Source: an uncultured Duncaniella sp. (lineage in GTDB: Bacteria > Bacteroidota > Bacteroidia > Bacteroidales > Muribaculaceae). From it: a DNA stretch of 64,000 bases. The notes beneath the pieces were generated by a model. That model searched no databases and was not told the origin of the DNA. It saw only the letters and a list, made by a program, of their open reading frames with translations. The position numbers and the translations under genes were made by a program. Each line of letters begins with the position of its first letter. The first letter of the stretch is position 1. Below, in pieces: positions 49,711-58,475 of this stretch. The stretch covers positions 12,045 to 76,044 of the forward strand of contig CAJTRI010000003.1 in assembly GCA_910578615.1 (NCBI GenBank), read 5' to 3'.

Positions 49711-49727
49711 TTGTGGCAATATCCGAG

Positions 49728-50198
49728 TCAGTCTACCAGTATGCCTATCCTGTTTAGACCTTGGAGGGTGTCGAGGCGCATTATGTGGCGTACCTCTATG
49801 GGAGAGGTGAGGTCTATATCGGCATCAGTTGTGACGATGACGTCTCTCTGGTAGTCTGATCCGAAGCCACTGCCTATCCATCGGCCGTAGACATCGGCAA
49901 GAGGTATGTCGAGTGTGTAGCGGTAGCGCTTTCCTGAGCCGGTCACGGTCACTTCGAGCCATACGTTGGAATAGGGATAGTCGTTGTCGTGTGTGAGGCC
50001 TATATGCAGTCTGCGGCGTACTATTGTGTCGTTGTCCGGCAATGTGGTATCGGTCGGGAGAAGATACAGAGTGTCGCCGAAGGCCCATCCTTTGTCAGGA
50101 ATCGAAGTCCACCGGCTATAATCACGTTCGCCACGGCTGCACGAGGCAGCCATGACGATTAAGGTGATTGCGGCTATTATTGTCAGTAATTTTCGCAT
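49728..50198 (-). CDS. gldH: GldH-like lipoprotein
   Basis: 156 residues. The lipoprotein signal ends in AASC with Cys20. The GldH pattern is clear: a GW-F segment, HDNDYPYSNVWLEVTV, and LADVYGRWIGSGFG. In gliding Bacteroidetes GldH supports gliding and type IX secretion; in gut relatives its role is unclear. The start at 50198 lies 4 bases past the ricT stop; an alternative start at 50216 overlaps ricT. The ricT-gldH pairing is common in the phylum. Confidence 0.85.
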   Translation of the reverse strand: MRKLLTIIAAITLIVMAASCSRGERDYSRWTSIPDKGWAFGDTLYLLPTDTTLPDNDTIVRRRLHIGLTHDNDYPYSNVWLEVTVTGSGKRYRYTLDIPLADVYGRWIGSGFGSDYQRDVIVTTDADIDLTSPIEVRHIMRLDTLQGLNRIGILVD

Positions 50199-50202
50199 GT
50201 TC

Positions 50203-51555
50203 TTATTTCTGTTCATCCGGCATACGGAAGGCCTTTGGTTCCCGGCTGGAGCGCTGTTGTTGCTGCGGGTTATCCTGTCTGGGATTATCCTGTTTTGGCT
50301 TTTCCTCTTTGGGACGGTTAGGACGTTTGGGCTTCGGTGGTTTCTGCGGCTTCTGCGTCCCGTTGGGCTGTGCCGGCTTCTCCTTGTTGTCCTGTGATTG
50401 CTGCTGTTGCTGTTTACGAGGCTTGTCGCCCACCTTCTGGGTGTTGTCCTTGGGGGGATTGTTGCCGATTTCCGAAGGCTGTGGCTGAGAGTCTGCCGGT
50501 TTCTTTTTCTTCTTCTTTTTCTTCTTGGATTTGTCGAAGCGGGTAAGGTCGTCCTGAGAGGCGAGGTCTATCGGCTTGGGCTTGCCCTTTTCCTTTTCTT
50601 CGCCTTCGCGCATGAGTGTCAAGGGTTTCTCGCCACGGCGGTTCATCTCGATCACCTCGAATGCGCGGGCTGCATCGATGGTCACGAGGTTGGCAGCCAT
50701 TGATTTGTCCGTGGAATAGGTTATTTCCTTCTTGAAGATGTCGGTCTTGAAGTGGAAATAGGTATTGTCGGCGGTTTCGAGGCGTGCCGACTTTTCGGGC
50801 AGGTGGCGTGCGCTTTCCACATAAGTGTCTACCTCGAAGTTGAGACAGCATTTGAGTTTGGCGCACTGCCCGGCGAGTTTCTGAGGATTGAGCGAGATGT
50901 CCTGATAGCGGGCTGCGCTTGTCCCCACGGAGACGAAGTTGGTCATCCAGCTTGCGCAGCATAAGGGACGGCCGCAGGAGCCTATGCCGCCTATGCGCCC
51001 GGCCTCCTGTCGTGCGCCTATCTGCTTCATCTCTATACGAACCTTGAATGTCTCGGCAAGTACCTTGATGAGCTGGCGGAAGTCCACGCGTTCGTCGGCA
51101 ATGTAATAGAAGATGGCTTTGTTGCCGTCTCCCTGATACTCCACGTCGCCTATCTTCATGTTAAGATTGAGGGATTCCGCAATCTTGCGTGCGCGTATCA
51201 TGGTGTCGTTCTCGCGTGCGCGCGCCTCCTCGTATTTTTCGAGGTCGGCCGGTTTGGCCTTTCGGAACACACGTCTCACCTCGGCCTCGTTCTTGATGCC
51301 GGCACGGCGCATCTGGAGGGCTACGAGTCGTCCCGTGAGGGTCACGGCTCCTATGTCGTGGCCGGGAGTGGCCTCGACAGCCACCATGTCGCCCGGTTCG
51401 AGGGGGATGTTGGTGGAGTTGCGGTAATAGCCTTTGCGGGTGTTCTTGAACTGCACCTCCACGATGTCCCAGCCGTCAGAGGCGCCCGGGATATCGTCAA
51501 GCCAGTTGAAACAGTGAAGTTTGCCGCGTGGGCAGCGTTTTTCCTTGTCTTCCAT
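50203..51555 (-). CDS. ricT: PSP1/RicT family protein with a basic low-complexity tail
   Basis: 450 residues. The PSP1 domain (about 20-305) has the cysteine set CGRPLCCASW and QCAKLKCCLNFE, which in Bacillus RicT (YaaT) hold a [4Fe-4S] cluster. Residues about 335-450 are disordered: nine lysines in a row, then a P/Q/K/N-rich stretch. Bacillus RicT, with RicA and RicF, binds RNase Y and steers maturation of operon mRNAs. Here it lies 12 bases after the rny stop, so the two are co-transcribed. Partners RicA/RicF were not seen in this window. Confidence 0.88.
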   Translation of the reverse strand: MEDKEKRCPRGKLHCFNWLDDIPGASDGWDIVEVQFKNTRKGYYRNSTNIPLEPGDMVAVEATPGHDIGAVTLTGRLVALQMRRAGIKNEAEVRRVFRKAKPADLEKYEEARARENDTMIRARKIAESLNLNMKIGDVEYQGDGNKAIFYYIADERVDFRQLIKVLAETFKVRIEMKQIGARQEAGRIGGIGSCGRPLCCASWMTNFVSVGTSAARYQDISLNPQKLAGQCAKLKCCLNFEVDTYVESARHLPEKSARLETADNTYFHFKTDIFKKEITYSTDKSMAANLVTIDAARAFEVIEMNRRGEKPLTLMREGEEKEKGKPKPIDLASQDDLTRFDKSKKKKKKKKKPADSQPQPSEIGNNPPKDNTQKVGDKPRKQQQQQSQDNKEKPAQPNGTQKPQKPPKPKRPNRPKEEKPKQDNPRQDNPQQQQRSSREPKAFRMPDEQK

Positions 51556-51567
51556 CTGACCTCCTCC

Positions 51568-53115
51568 TTACTTGGCGAAGCTTACGGAGCGGGTCTCTCG
51601 GATTACGGTGATTTTCACCTGGCCGGGATAGGTCATCTCGTCCTGTATGCGCCGTGCTATCTCTCCCGACAGTTTCTCGGTCTCGACGTCGTCAATCTTG
51701 TCGGCGCCTACGATGACGCGGAGCTCGCGTCCTGCCTGTATGGCGTAGGTCTTGATGACACCGGGATATGAGAGTGCAAGCTGTTCCAGGTCGTTGAGGC
51801 GCTTGATGTAGGCCTCGACTATCTCCCGGCGTGCGCCGGGGCGTGCGCCGGAGATGGCGTCACATACCTGTACGATGGGTGCCAGTAGCGAGGTCTGTTC
51901 GATTTCGTCGTGGTGTGCGCCGATGGCGTTGCAGATTTCGGGCTTTTCCTTGTATTTTTCAGCGAGTTTCATGCCGAGGAGTGCGTGGGGGAGTTCCGGC
52001 TCCTCATCGGGCACCTTGCCTATGTCGTGGAGTAGTCCGGCACGGCGTGCTTTCTTGGGATTGAGGCCGAGTTCGGCAGCCATGATGGCGCATAGATTGG
52101 CTGTCTCGCGGGAGTGCTGCAACAGGTTCTGTCCGTAGCTTGAACGGTACTTCATCTTTCCTACCATGCGGATGAGGTCGGGGTGCAGTCCGTGGATTCC
52201 GAGGTCGATCGCTGTGCGTTTGCCTGTCTCGATGATTTCCTCTTCGATCTGCTTTCTTACCTTTGCCACTACCTCCTCTATGCGTGCCGGGTGGATGCGT
52301 CCGTCGGCCACGAGCTGGTGTAGGGCAAGGCGGGCTATCTCTCTACGGACGGGGTCGAAGCCTGAGAGTACGATGGCTTCGGGTGTGTCGTCCACGATGA
52401 TCTCTATCCCGGTGGCAGCTTCGAGGGCGCGGATGTTGCGTCCCTCGCGTCCGATAATACGTCCCTTTATCTCGTCGCTGTCGATGTGGAACACGGTCAC
52501 GGAGTTCTCGATGGCAGTCTCGGTGGCAAGGCGCTGTATGCTCTGTACCACGATGCGCTTTGCCTCCTTGTTGGCCGTCATCTTGGCTTCGTCCATGATG
52601 TCGTGTATATAGGCGGCTGCCGATGTCTTGGCCTCGTCTTTGAGGCTTTCGATGAGCTTCTCTTTGGCCTCATCGCTTGAAAGTCCTGAGATATGTTCGA
52701 GTGTCTCACGGGCCGAGCGTGTCATGCGGTCGAGTTCTTCCGAGCGCTGTTCGAGAGCCGCTGTCTGGGATTCGAGGTCTTTGCGTGCCTGCTCGTTCTC
52801 GTTGCGCGCGCGGGCGTTCTCGCTCTGCTGCTGGTTGAGCTGTGACTGGCGTTGTTTGAGTCTGGCTTCCTCTGACTGCACTTTCTGTAAGCGCTGGTTG
52901 GCGGCCTTCTCGGCCTCGTTCTTGATGCGTAGTTCCTGTTCGCGGGCTTCAAGAAGTTTGTCCTTCATTATCACCTCGGCCTCACGTTCGGCATCCTCGA
53001 CTATGGTCTTGGCACGTGAGCGCGCGGTGGCACGCTGCACGGCGGCAAAGATGCCTATGCCGAGAGCGGCGCCGATGAGGGCGACGGCTATGTAAAGCAA
53101 AATGTCTATTATCAT
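51568..53115 (-). CDS. rny: Ribonuclease Y
   Basis: 515 residues. One N-terminal membrane helix (about 5-28), a long coiled coil (about 35-190), a KH domain with GRIIGREGRNIRAL, and an HD domain with HDIGK and further metal ligands. It starts mRNA decay at the membrane by endonucleolytic cuts. I trimmed 22 codons to MIIDILLYIAV, the family start. ricT follows by 12 bases. An A/T-rich promoter-like element lies just before it. Confidence 0.95.
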   Translation of the reverse strand: MIIDILLYIAVALIGAALGIGIFAAVQRATARSRAKTIVEDAEREAEVIMKDKLLEAREQELRIKNEAEKAANQRLQKVQSEEARLKQRQSQLNQQQSENARARNENEQARKDLESQTAALEQRSEELDRMTRSARETLEHISGLSSDEAKEKLIESLKDEAKTSAAAYIHDIMDEAKMTANKEAKRIVVQSIQRLATETAIENSVTVFHIDSDEIKGRIIGREGRNIRALEAATGIEIIVDDTPEAIVLSGFDPVRREIARLALHQLVADGRIHPARIEEVVAKVRKQIEEEIIETGKRTAIDLGIHGLHPDLIRMVGKMKYRSSYGQNLLQHSRETANLCAIMAAELGLNPKKARRAGLLHDIGKVPDEEPELPHALLGMKLAEKYKEKPEICNAIGAHHDEIEQTSLLAPIVQVCDAISGARPGARREIVEAYIKRLNDLEQLALSYPGVIKTYAIQAGRELRVIVGADKIDDVETEKLSGEIARRIQDEMTYPGQVKITVIRETRSVSFAK

Positions 53116-53138
53116 ATTAAGTGAAGTTTTATAAATTG

Positions 53139-53170
53139 TTAATATATTGTGCTTTAAATGATGTATCAAA
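53139..53170 (-). promoter_or_regulatory. Possible rny promoter overlapping a terminator T-run
   Basis: On the minus strand TTTG (opposite 53167-53170, the end of the T-run) is followed after 20 bases by TATATTAA (53146-53139), two mismatches to TAnnTTTG. The leader would be about 15 bases. Confidence 0.4.
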
Positions 53171-53250
53171 AAAAACGGCACGTCCCAGACCCGGCAATGT
53201 CCTTTCCGGCGGTATCGGGCCGCAGGAAGGATTTGGTCTGAATCGTGCGT
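53168..53250 (-). ncRNA. Structured RNA rod between zapA and rny (terminator or 6S-like small RNA)
   Basis: On the minus strand 53250-53175 can fold into one long rod. An outer stem CACG/CGTG extended by ACG/CGT with one bulge leads to a 3x3 internal loop, then CAGACC/GGTCTG, then inner stems TCCTT/AAGGA and GCGG/CCGC. Eight T residues follow. It could be just an elaborate terminator after zapA. In E. coli the 6S RNA gene sits beside zapA, and 6S RNA is also a rod; no own promoter is visible here, so I do not call it 6S. Confidence 0.5.
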
Positions 53251-53285
53251 GAATATCTGTCGTTACGCGTCGTCCGGCCCGGTGG

Positions 53286-53618
53286 TCAGTCGATGTCGTT
53301 GTCAGTGGCACTGAATGGTGCCAGATCCTGAAGCAGGAGGCTGTCCAACTCTTTTTCAAGCTCCTGAAGGACGGAATCAAGTTTCTGTGAGGTCTCCACC
53401 GTGTTGTAATATAGCTGGGCAAACCTGAATGTCACCATTGCCAGCACTTCTGCGGAGGTTTTGTCACGAAACTCATCCATTGCCGACCATTTCTGCCAAA
53501 GCTCGTTTATATTGGCCTCGGCCAGTCTGACATTCTCCTCCTCATGGGCCGGTATGCGCATGGGGATACGGGGAAGGCCGGCGATACGGATGGATATGTT
53601 GAGTAGTCTATCGGTCAT
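53286..53618 (-). CDS. zapA: Cell division protein ZapA
   Basis: 110 residues. An N-terminal globular part with LLNISIRIAGLPRIPMRIP and a C-terminal coiled coil match ZapA, which bundles FtsZ filaments at the division site. The start at 53618 overlaps the upstream stop by 1 base (TAATG). A structured RNA element and rny follow. The zapB-like gene comes first. Confidence 0.82.
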   Translation of the reverse strand: MTDRLLNISIRIAGLPRIPMRIPAHEEENVRLAEANINELWQKWSAMDEFRDKTSAEVLAMVTFRFAQLYYNTVETSQKLDSVLQELEKELDSLLLQDLAPFSATDNDID

Positions 53619-53911
53619 TAAATGCTTAACTGAGCGATGCACTTGTCGATATCGCGCACTAATGAGGAAATGAACTGCCGCGTCTGCTCCACATCGCGAT
53701 GGTCGGGGGTGAGTACGGATGCCATTTTGAGCCGTTCTATCTCGGTCTCCTTTTCGCGGAGCCGGCGGCTGAGGGTGTCTATCTCGGCTGCCAGTTCGGC
53801 AATCCGGGTGTCAGCCTCGGTCTTGGCTCGTAGCAATGCCCGGTATCGCTCTTGAAGCAAAGATGCTTTTGACTTTATCTTCTCGACTCTCTGTTGCAGG
53901 GGGACGGCCAT
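53618..53911 (-). CDS. Small coiled-coil protein, ZapB-like
   Basis: 97 residues, almost entirely coiled coil (about 3-75, with AELAAEIDTLSRRLREKETEIERL), and a short C-terminal helix (TRQFISSLVRDIDKCIAQLS). Its place directly before zapA, with a 1-base overlap, suggests a division factor like ZapB. The start at MAVPLQQ is supported by the TACCTTTG box at 53929-53936, which lies inside the longer frame. Confidence 0.65.
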   Translation of the reverse strand: MAVPLQQRVEKIKSKASLLQERYRALLRAKTEADTRIAELAAEIDTLSRRLREKETEIERLKMASVLTPDHRDVEQTRQFISSLVRDIDKCIAQLSI

Positions 53912-53928
53912 TCTTTTCCAAATTTTCA

Positions 53929-53936
53929 CAAAGGTA
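53929..53936 (-). promoter_or_regulatory. -7 promoter box for zapB-like-zapA
   Basis: The minus strand reads TACCTTTG, 18 bases before the start codon. No clear -33 box. Confidence 0.6.
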
Positions 53937-53992
53937 ATATTTTTTTTACCCTCCACCTAATTTTCGTGATGTTTTTTATGCCGTCCGGGGAT

Positions 53993-54056
53993 AAAAAAAG
54001 CCACGGGAACCAAGGCGGACATCGAGGTGTATCGTGGGCCGCAGAGGTTCCCGTGG
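53993..54056 (-). terminator. Terminator after the TPR gene at 54.1-55.7 kb
   Basis: 11-bp arms (54001-54011 with 54046-54056) around a 34-base loop are followed on the minus strand by seven T residues opposite 53993-53999. Confidence 0.7.
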
Positions 54057-54079
54057 TCTATATGTGTCTTGCCTCGTGG

Positions 54080-55675
54080 TTATTTGAAGAGGCGTGAGTA
54101 TGAGTCGAGGATTGTCTTGAACCGTGGGTCGGAACGGAGGGGCGCGCAGTTGAGGTCTGCCTCGTCGGCACGTGTCCAGTTGTGGTAGTTGGCATACCCT
54201 TTTTCGAGGGATGCCTCCATGCAGCGGAATGCTCTGTCAAGAAGTCCGGCCTGAGAGTAAAGACATGCGGCGTAATAGTTGACGGCGCCGTCATAGTCGT
54301 TGGCCGTGTCAAGCACGCGCTCCATCCATTTGATGCCGTCGTCCTTGCGGTCGAGGGCAAGAAGTGCAAATCCGCGAAGAGAGCGGACATTGTCAAAGTC
54401 GAAGTCCATGTCGAGTACGCGTTCGTAGGCACGGGTGGCGTTTTTATCCTGTTTGCGGTAGTCGCGCAGTATCCATCCACGGTATATGGCTATCTCTGGA
54501 TTCTCCGGCTCCACCATGGCAGCCTCGCTCAGGGCCACGGATGCGTCGGCGCTCTGTCCGAGAGGTATCTGGGCGAGGGCCTTTGCCACGAGGGCCTCTA
54601 TGAGTTCGGGTGACTTTTCAAGAGCCTTTTCTGCGGCTTCGAGTGCGGCCTCGTTGTCGTCAAGTGCGCGCTTGATGCGTGATTTCATCACGTAGTATTG
54701 CGCATTGTCGGGTGTGGCGCCGATGGCATAGTCTATGTTGAGCAGGGCTATGTCGTAACGTCCGAGATAGTAGTAGCATTCGGCCAGCGCGGCGTTCAGC
54801 CCGGGATAGGAATCGAGATTCTCGTTTATGATTTTGTCATAGTCGGCTATCGCGGCAAGATAGTTGCAGTGTCCCTGTGCTATCATGGCCCGTATGAAAT
54901 AATACATGCCGTTTTTCGGTGCCTTGGAGATGGCGGATGTCAGGCCGGCGATGACTACGGGGTAGTTGGTGCGCGAGAGGGCCACAAGTTCGCCGAGGGC
55001 GCGCGATGTGCTGCCGTCATCGAGAGAGATGGCCGTGATATAGTCGTCTACGGCGCCTTGGTCATTGCCCATAAGGGAGCGCACTGACGCGCGGCGAAGG
55101 TATATGAATCCGGCCTGCGGGGAATATGCCACGGCGCGGTCGGCAAGCTCGTTGGCCACCCCGAGGTTGTTCTCTTTTACGGCCACTCGTGCCAGACCTA
55201 TCGTGGCTTCCTGACTGCGTGGATTGAGGCGGAGCATCTGGTTGAAGTCTGTGCGTGCCTCTTTGTATTTCCCGAGTTCGTATAGGGCCGTTCCGCGCTC
55301 GTAGAGTAGGGCATAGCTGTCGGGATTGTTCTGTATGAGCACGTCGAGGTCGGCGACAGCCTGTTCATATTTGTGCTGCATCATGAGGATGTTGGCGCGC
55401 AGTGCCAGTGCTTGCAGACGGGTGTCAGCATCATCGGCGGGAAGGAAGGTGATGGCGTTGTTGACGTCATCGAAGGCGCGCACATAGTCGTTGAGCTTGT
55501 AATATTCCCCGGCTCTGCGGAAGAGTATCTCGGGGTCTCGCGGGTCTTCGTCAAGAAGGGCGTTGTAGGCGTTGAGCATCACCTGTGTGTCAGTGCTGAC
55601 GGCGTTCTGGGCTGTCATCGTCTGGGTGAGTGTAAACGCGAGTGCAATTGATGTGATGAGATTGCGTAGGTTCAT
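54080..55675 (-). CDS. Secreted protein with about ten tetratricopeptide repeats
   Basis: 531 residues. A signal peptide (MNLRNLITSIALAFTLTQTMTA) is followed by TPR units from about 30 to 450, with the W/L-G-Y/A-F-A-P spacing visible in units such as AGEYYKLNDYVRAFDDVNNAITFLP and GTALYELGKYKEARTDFNQMLRLNP. It is probably a periplasmic scaffold. It is the last gene of the run that starts at the DUF5106 gene. The start was set at the signal peptide, 56 bases after rsmE. Confidence 0.82.
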   Translation of the reverse strand: MNLRNLITSIALAFTLTQTMTAQNAVSTDTQVMLNAYNALLDEDPRDPEILFRRAGEYYKLNDYVRAFDDVNNAITFLPADDADTRLQALALRANILMMQHKYEQAVADLDVLIQNNPDSYALLYERGTALYELGKYKEARTDFNQMLRLNPRSQEATIGLARVAVKENNLGVANELADRAVAYSPQAGFIYLRRASVRSLMGNDQGAVDDYITAISLDDGSTSRALGELVALSRTNYPVVIAGLTSAISKAPKNGMYYFIRAMIAQGHCNYLAAIADYDKIINENLDSYPGLNAALAECYYYLGRYDIALLNIDYAIGATPDNAQYYVMKSRIKRALDDNEAALEAAEKALEKSPELIEALVAKALAQIPLGQSADASVALSEAAMVEPENPEIAIYRGWILRDYRKQDKNATRAYERVLDMDFDFDNVRSLRGFALLALDRKDDGIKWMERVLDTANDYDGAVNYYAACLYSQAGLLDRAFRCMEASLEKGYANYHNWTRADEADLNCAPLRSDPRFKTILDSYSRLFK

Positions 55676-55731
55676 TATATATCTGTGAATGTATTGACTG
55701 TGTCTCTGAGGCCCGGGGGGATGGTCTGTCT

Positions 55732-56442
55732 TTATAGTTTCAGATCGTCTGTTATGTGGCACGCCGTCAGGGCATATAGAGCGGCTGTCTCCGTGCGGAG
55801 CCTGTTGGCTCCCAGTGTGACGGGCCGGAACCCGGCTTGGAGGGTCATGTCTATCTCTGCCGGTGTGAAATCACCTTCCGGCCCTATGAGAATGAGGGTG
55901 TCGGTTCCCGGTGTGTAGGCTCGTGCGATGTCCGTGCGCTCTATGGACGGATCGCAGTAGCCCACGAACCTTTGTGCTTCCGGCATCATCCCGGTTATAT
56001 CCCGCAGGGGAGTAAGGGGGAGTATCTCTGGAAGGAAGGCTTTCAGTGACTGCTTCATGGCGGAGACGGCTATCTTTTCAAGGCGTTCGACTTTGAGTTC
56101 GCGCCTTTCGCTGCGGTCGGTGAGAACCGGTATGATGCGGTTGACGCCGATCTCTGTCATCTTCTCGACAAGCCATTCCATGCGATCCATGTGCTTGGTA
56201 GGGGCCACGGCCACTGCGAGCTGCTGTCTCCAAGGGAGAGGCCGGTCGGCAGAGGAGATGATCTCCACCGCTGCATGTTTGGGATGGGCGTCTACCAGCC
56301 GGCATGTGTAGAGCCTGCCCTTGCCGTCGATGACGCTGAGGGTGTCACCCTCGGTCATACGTAACACTCTGACTGCATGACGTGAGTCACTTTCTGGCAG
56401 TCGCAAGTCCGAGGCTATGTCCGGGGCATAGAACTGTATCAT
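55732..56442 (-). CDS. rsmE: 16S rRNA (uracil-1498-N3)-methyltransferase RsmE
   Basis: 236 residues. An N-terminal PUA-like domain (SRHAVRVLRMTEGD) and a C-terminal SPOUT knot with LILIGPEGDFTPAEI and LGANRLRTETAAL. It methylates U1498 in helix 44 of 16S rRNA. The start overlaps the upstream permease stop by 4 bases. Confidence 0.95.
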   Translation of the reverse strand: MIQFYAPDIASDLRLPESDSRHAVRVLRMTEGDTLSVIDGKGRLYTCRLVDAHPKHAAVEIISSADRPLPWRQQLAVAVAPTKHMDRMEWLVEKMTEIGVNRIIPVLTDRSERRELKVERLEKIAVSAMKQSLKAFLPEILPLTPLRDITGMMPEAQRFVGYCDPSIERTDIARAYTPGTDTLILIGPEGDFTPAEIDMTLQAGFRPVTLGANRLRTETAALYALTACHITDDLKL

Positions 56443-57776
56443 ATTGTCTCTTTTTCAACGAATCCGTCGGCCCGTGAGTCGGTCTCCTCGATGAGTCGTC
56501 GTGCCTCGGCAGGGTCGGGGGTATGGTTGTCCTTGAAGATTATCATGAATAGCACTGCTACCACGAGGGCATAGCCTGCGAAGATGAACCACGATGTAGT
56601 CCATCCGGTATGCTGGGCCTCCGGGGTGGTCTGGGAGAATACGAAGTGGTTTACTATGGCCTGCGCGGCAAGGGTGCCGATAGTGGCGCCAACGCCGTTG
56701 GTCATTATCATGAATAGTCCCTGAGCGCTGGAACGTATGTTTTTGTCGGTCTGTTTGTCCACATAGAGGCCCCCGGAGACGTTGAAGAAGTCGAAGGCTA
56801 TACCGTAGACGATGCATGAGATGATAAGGAGCCACAGCCCCGACCCCGTATCTCCGAGTCCGAAGAATCCGAATCGGAACACCCAGGCGAACATTGACAT
56901 CAGCATCACCCATTTGATGCCGAATCTTTTGAGACAGAACGGGATGAGGAGTATGCAGAGGGTCTCGCTCATCTGGGATATGGAGATGAGGGCGTTGGCA
57001 TTGCGCGCTCCCCACGAGTCGGCATAGGCCGAGAGGTCTGAGAAGGAAGTGATGAAGATATTGCCGTAACTGTTGGTTATTTGGAGCGATACTCCGAGGA
57101 ACATGCTGAAAATAAAGAAGATGGCCATGCGCTTCTCTTTGAACAGTCTGAAAGCCCGAAGCCCGAGTGAGTCAACGAGCGAGCCGGAAGATGCGGGGTT
57201 GACTGGGCAGGAGGGCATAGTCAGCGCGTAGATGGCGAGTATGAAGCTCAGCACGGCGGATGTTATAAGCTGTGAGGCGTTGGTCTGGAACTGGGTGAAG
57301 TTGACAAACAGCATCGAGCATATAAAGCCTATGGTTCCGAAAACACGTATGGGGGGGAAATAGGTTATGGTATCGAGATTGGCGCGGTTGAGGGCGTTGA
57401 ACGCCACCGAGTTGGCAAGCCCGATCGTAGGCATGAAGAATGCCACCGAGCATGTGTAAAGAGCGAATAGCGGAGCAAATTCCACCTGTGTGGCCGTGAA
57501 CGCGTATATTCCGGCTGCCGCCATGAAGGCTCCCGCAAGCAGATGGCACAGACTCAGCATCCGCTGGGCCTGAATCCAGCGGTCGGCCACGATGCCTGCG
57601 ACGGCGGGCATGAAGAGCGAGACTATTCCCTGTACGGCATAGAACCAGCCTATGTGGGTTTCGAGGCCCACTCGGCCGAGAAAGTTGCCAAGAGAGATGA
57701 GATAGGCGCCCCATACTCCGAATTCGAGGAAGTTAAGGGCTGCGAGCTTGACCTGGATGGGATGTATCTTTGACAT
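56439..57776 (-). CDS. Nucleoside permease, NupG-like MFS
   Basis: 445 residues with 12 membrane helices. KLAALNFLEFGVWGAYLISLG-type start and NQTIDK-free loops match the nucleoside:H+ symporter group (NupG/XapB) of the MFS; the ALVVAVLFMIIFK end fits too. It would import nucleosides across the inner membrane. It lies 60 bases after the bifunctional nuclease gene on the same strand. A link to nucleic-acid scavenging is tempting but unproven. Confidence 0.8.
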   Translation of the reverse strand: MSKIHPIQVKLAALNFLEFGVWGAYLISLGNFLGRVGLETHIGWFYAVQGIVSLFMPAVAGIVADRWIQAQRMLSLCHLLAGAFMAAAGIYAFTATQVEFAPLFALYTCSVAFFMPTIGLANSVAFNALNRANLDTITYFPPIRVFGTIGFICSMLFVNFTQFQTNASQLITSAVLSFILAIYALTMPSCPVNPASSGSLVDSLGLRAFRLFKEKRMAIFFIFSMFLGVSLQITNSYGNIFITSFSDLSAYADSWGARNANALISISQMSETLCILLIPFCLKRFGIKWVMLMSMFAWVFRFGFFGLGDTGSGLWLLIISCIVYGIAFDFFNVSGGLYVDKQTDKNIRSSAQGLFMIMTNGVGATIGTLAAQAIVNHFVFSQTTPEAQHTGWTTSWFIFAGYALVVAVLFMIIFKDNHTPDPAEARRLIEETDSRADGFVEKETI

Positions 57777-57836
57777 GTCGGAAAGGATTTGGTCAGTAGG
57801 CTGTATGGTGACTTAGTAGTATAACGGGCGGGACTG

Positions 57837-58475
57837 TCATTCGGTTTTGTCCTTCTTGCGTCTGAGAATCTCCGCCACTTTGGCGGCCTCTTCATATTCT
57901 TCGTTCTCTATGAGCCGGGAGAGGGTCTTTTCAAGCTCTTCCACGGCATAGTTTTCCAGTTTTGGCATATGAAGCTCTTCGGAGTCACGCGAGGGGTCGT
58001 CATCTTCGATTGTCTCCGCGTCACCGCCTCCGGCCTCGTTGATTTCCAGTTCGAAACCTGTCCGGGAGAGTATGTCGGGGGTGGTGTAGATAGGTGAGCC
58101 TGTGCGCATGGCTATCGCCACGGCGTCGGAGGTTCGGGAGTCGATAGTGACTGTGCGGTCGCCGTCGGTGAATGTCAGTTCGGAGTAGAATATACCGTCC
58201 TCGAATCGATGGATGAACACCTCTTTGAGGGCTATCCCGAAAGCTCTCTGGACGCTTGTCAGGAGGTCGTGGGTCAGAGGTCTTGGAGGCGTGACACCCT
58301 CCATTTTCAGGGCTATCGCCTGGGCCTCGGAAGCACCGATGATTACCGGGATGCGGTAAGGGCCTCCGACCTGTGCGAGGATGAGGGCATAGGCGCCGCT
58401 CTGTATCTGGGAATAGGAGATGCCGAGCACGCGCAACTTGACGCGGGATTCGTTGTCAGGGGTGTTCTCGTTCAT
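57837..58475 (-). CDS. Bifunctional nuclease family protein with UVR motif
   Basis: 212 residues. BFN (DUF151) domain at about 10-135 with YRIPVIIGASEAQAIAL, LTHDLL and RTSDAVAIAMRTGSPI. A linker rich in acidic residues and a C-terminal UVR motif (EKTLSRLIENEEYEEAAKVAEILR) follow. Plant and archaeal members have RNase and DNase activity; the bacterial role is unsettled. The start overlaps the mnmA stop by 4 bases. Confidence 0.88.
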   Translation of the reverse strand: MNENTPDNESRVKLRVLGISYSQIQSGAYALILAQVGGPYRIPVIIGASEAQAIALKMEGVTPPRPLTHDLLTSVQRAFGIALKEVFIHRFEDGIFYSELTFTDGDRTVTIDSRTSDAVAIAMRTGSPIYTTPDILSRTGFELEINEAGGGDAETIEDDDPSRDSEELHMPKLENYAVEELEKTLSRLIENEEYEEAAKVAEILRRKKDKTE

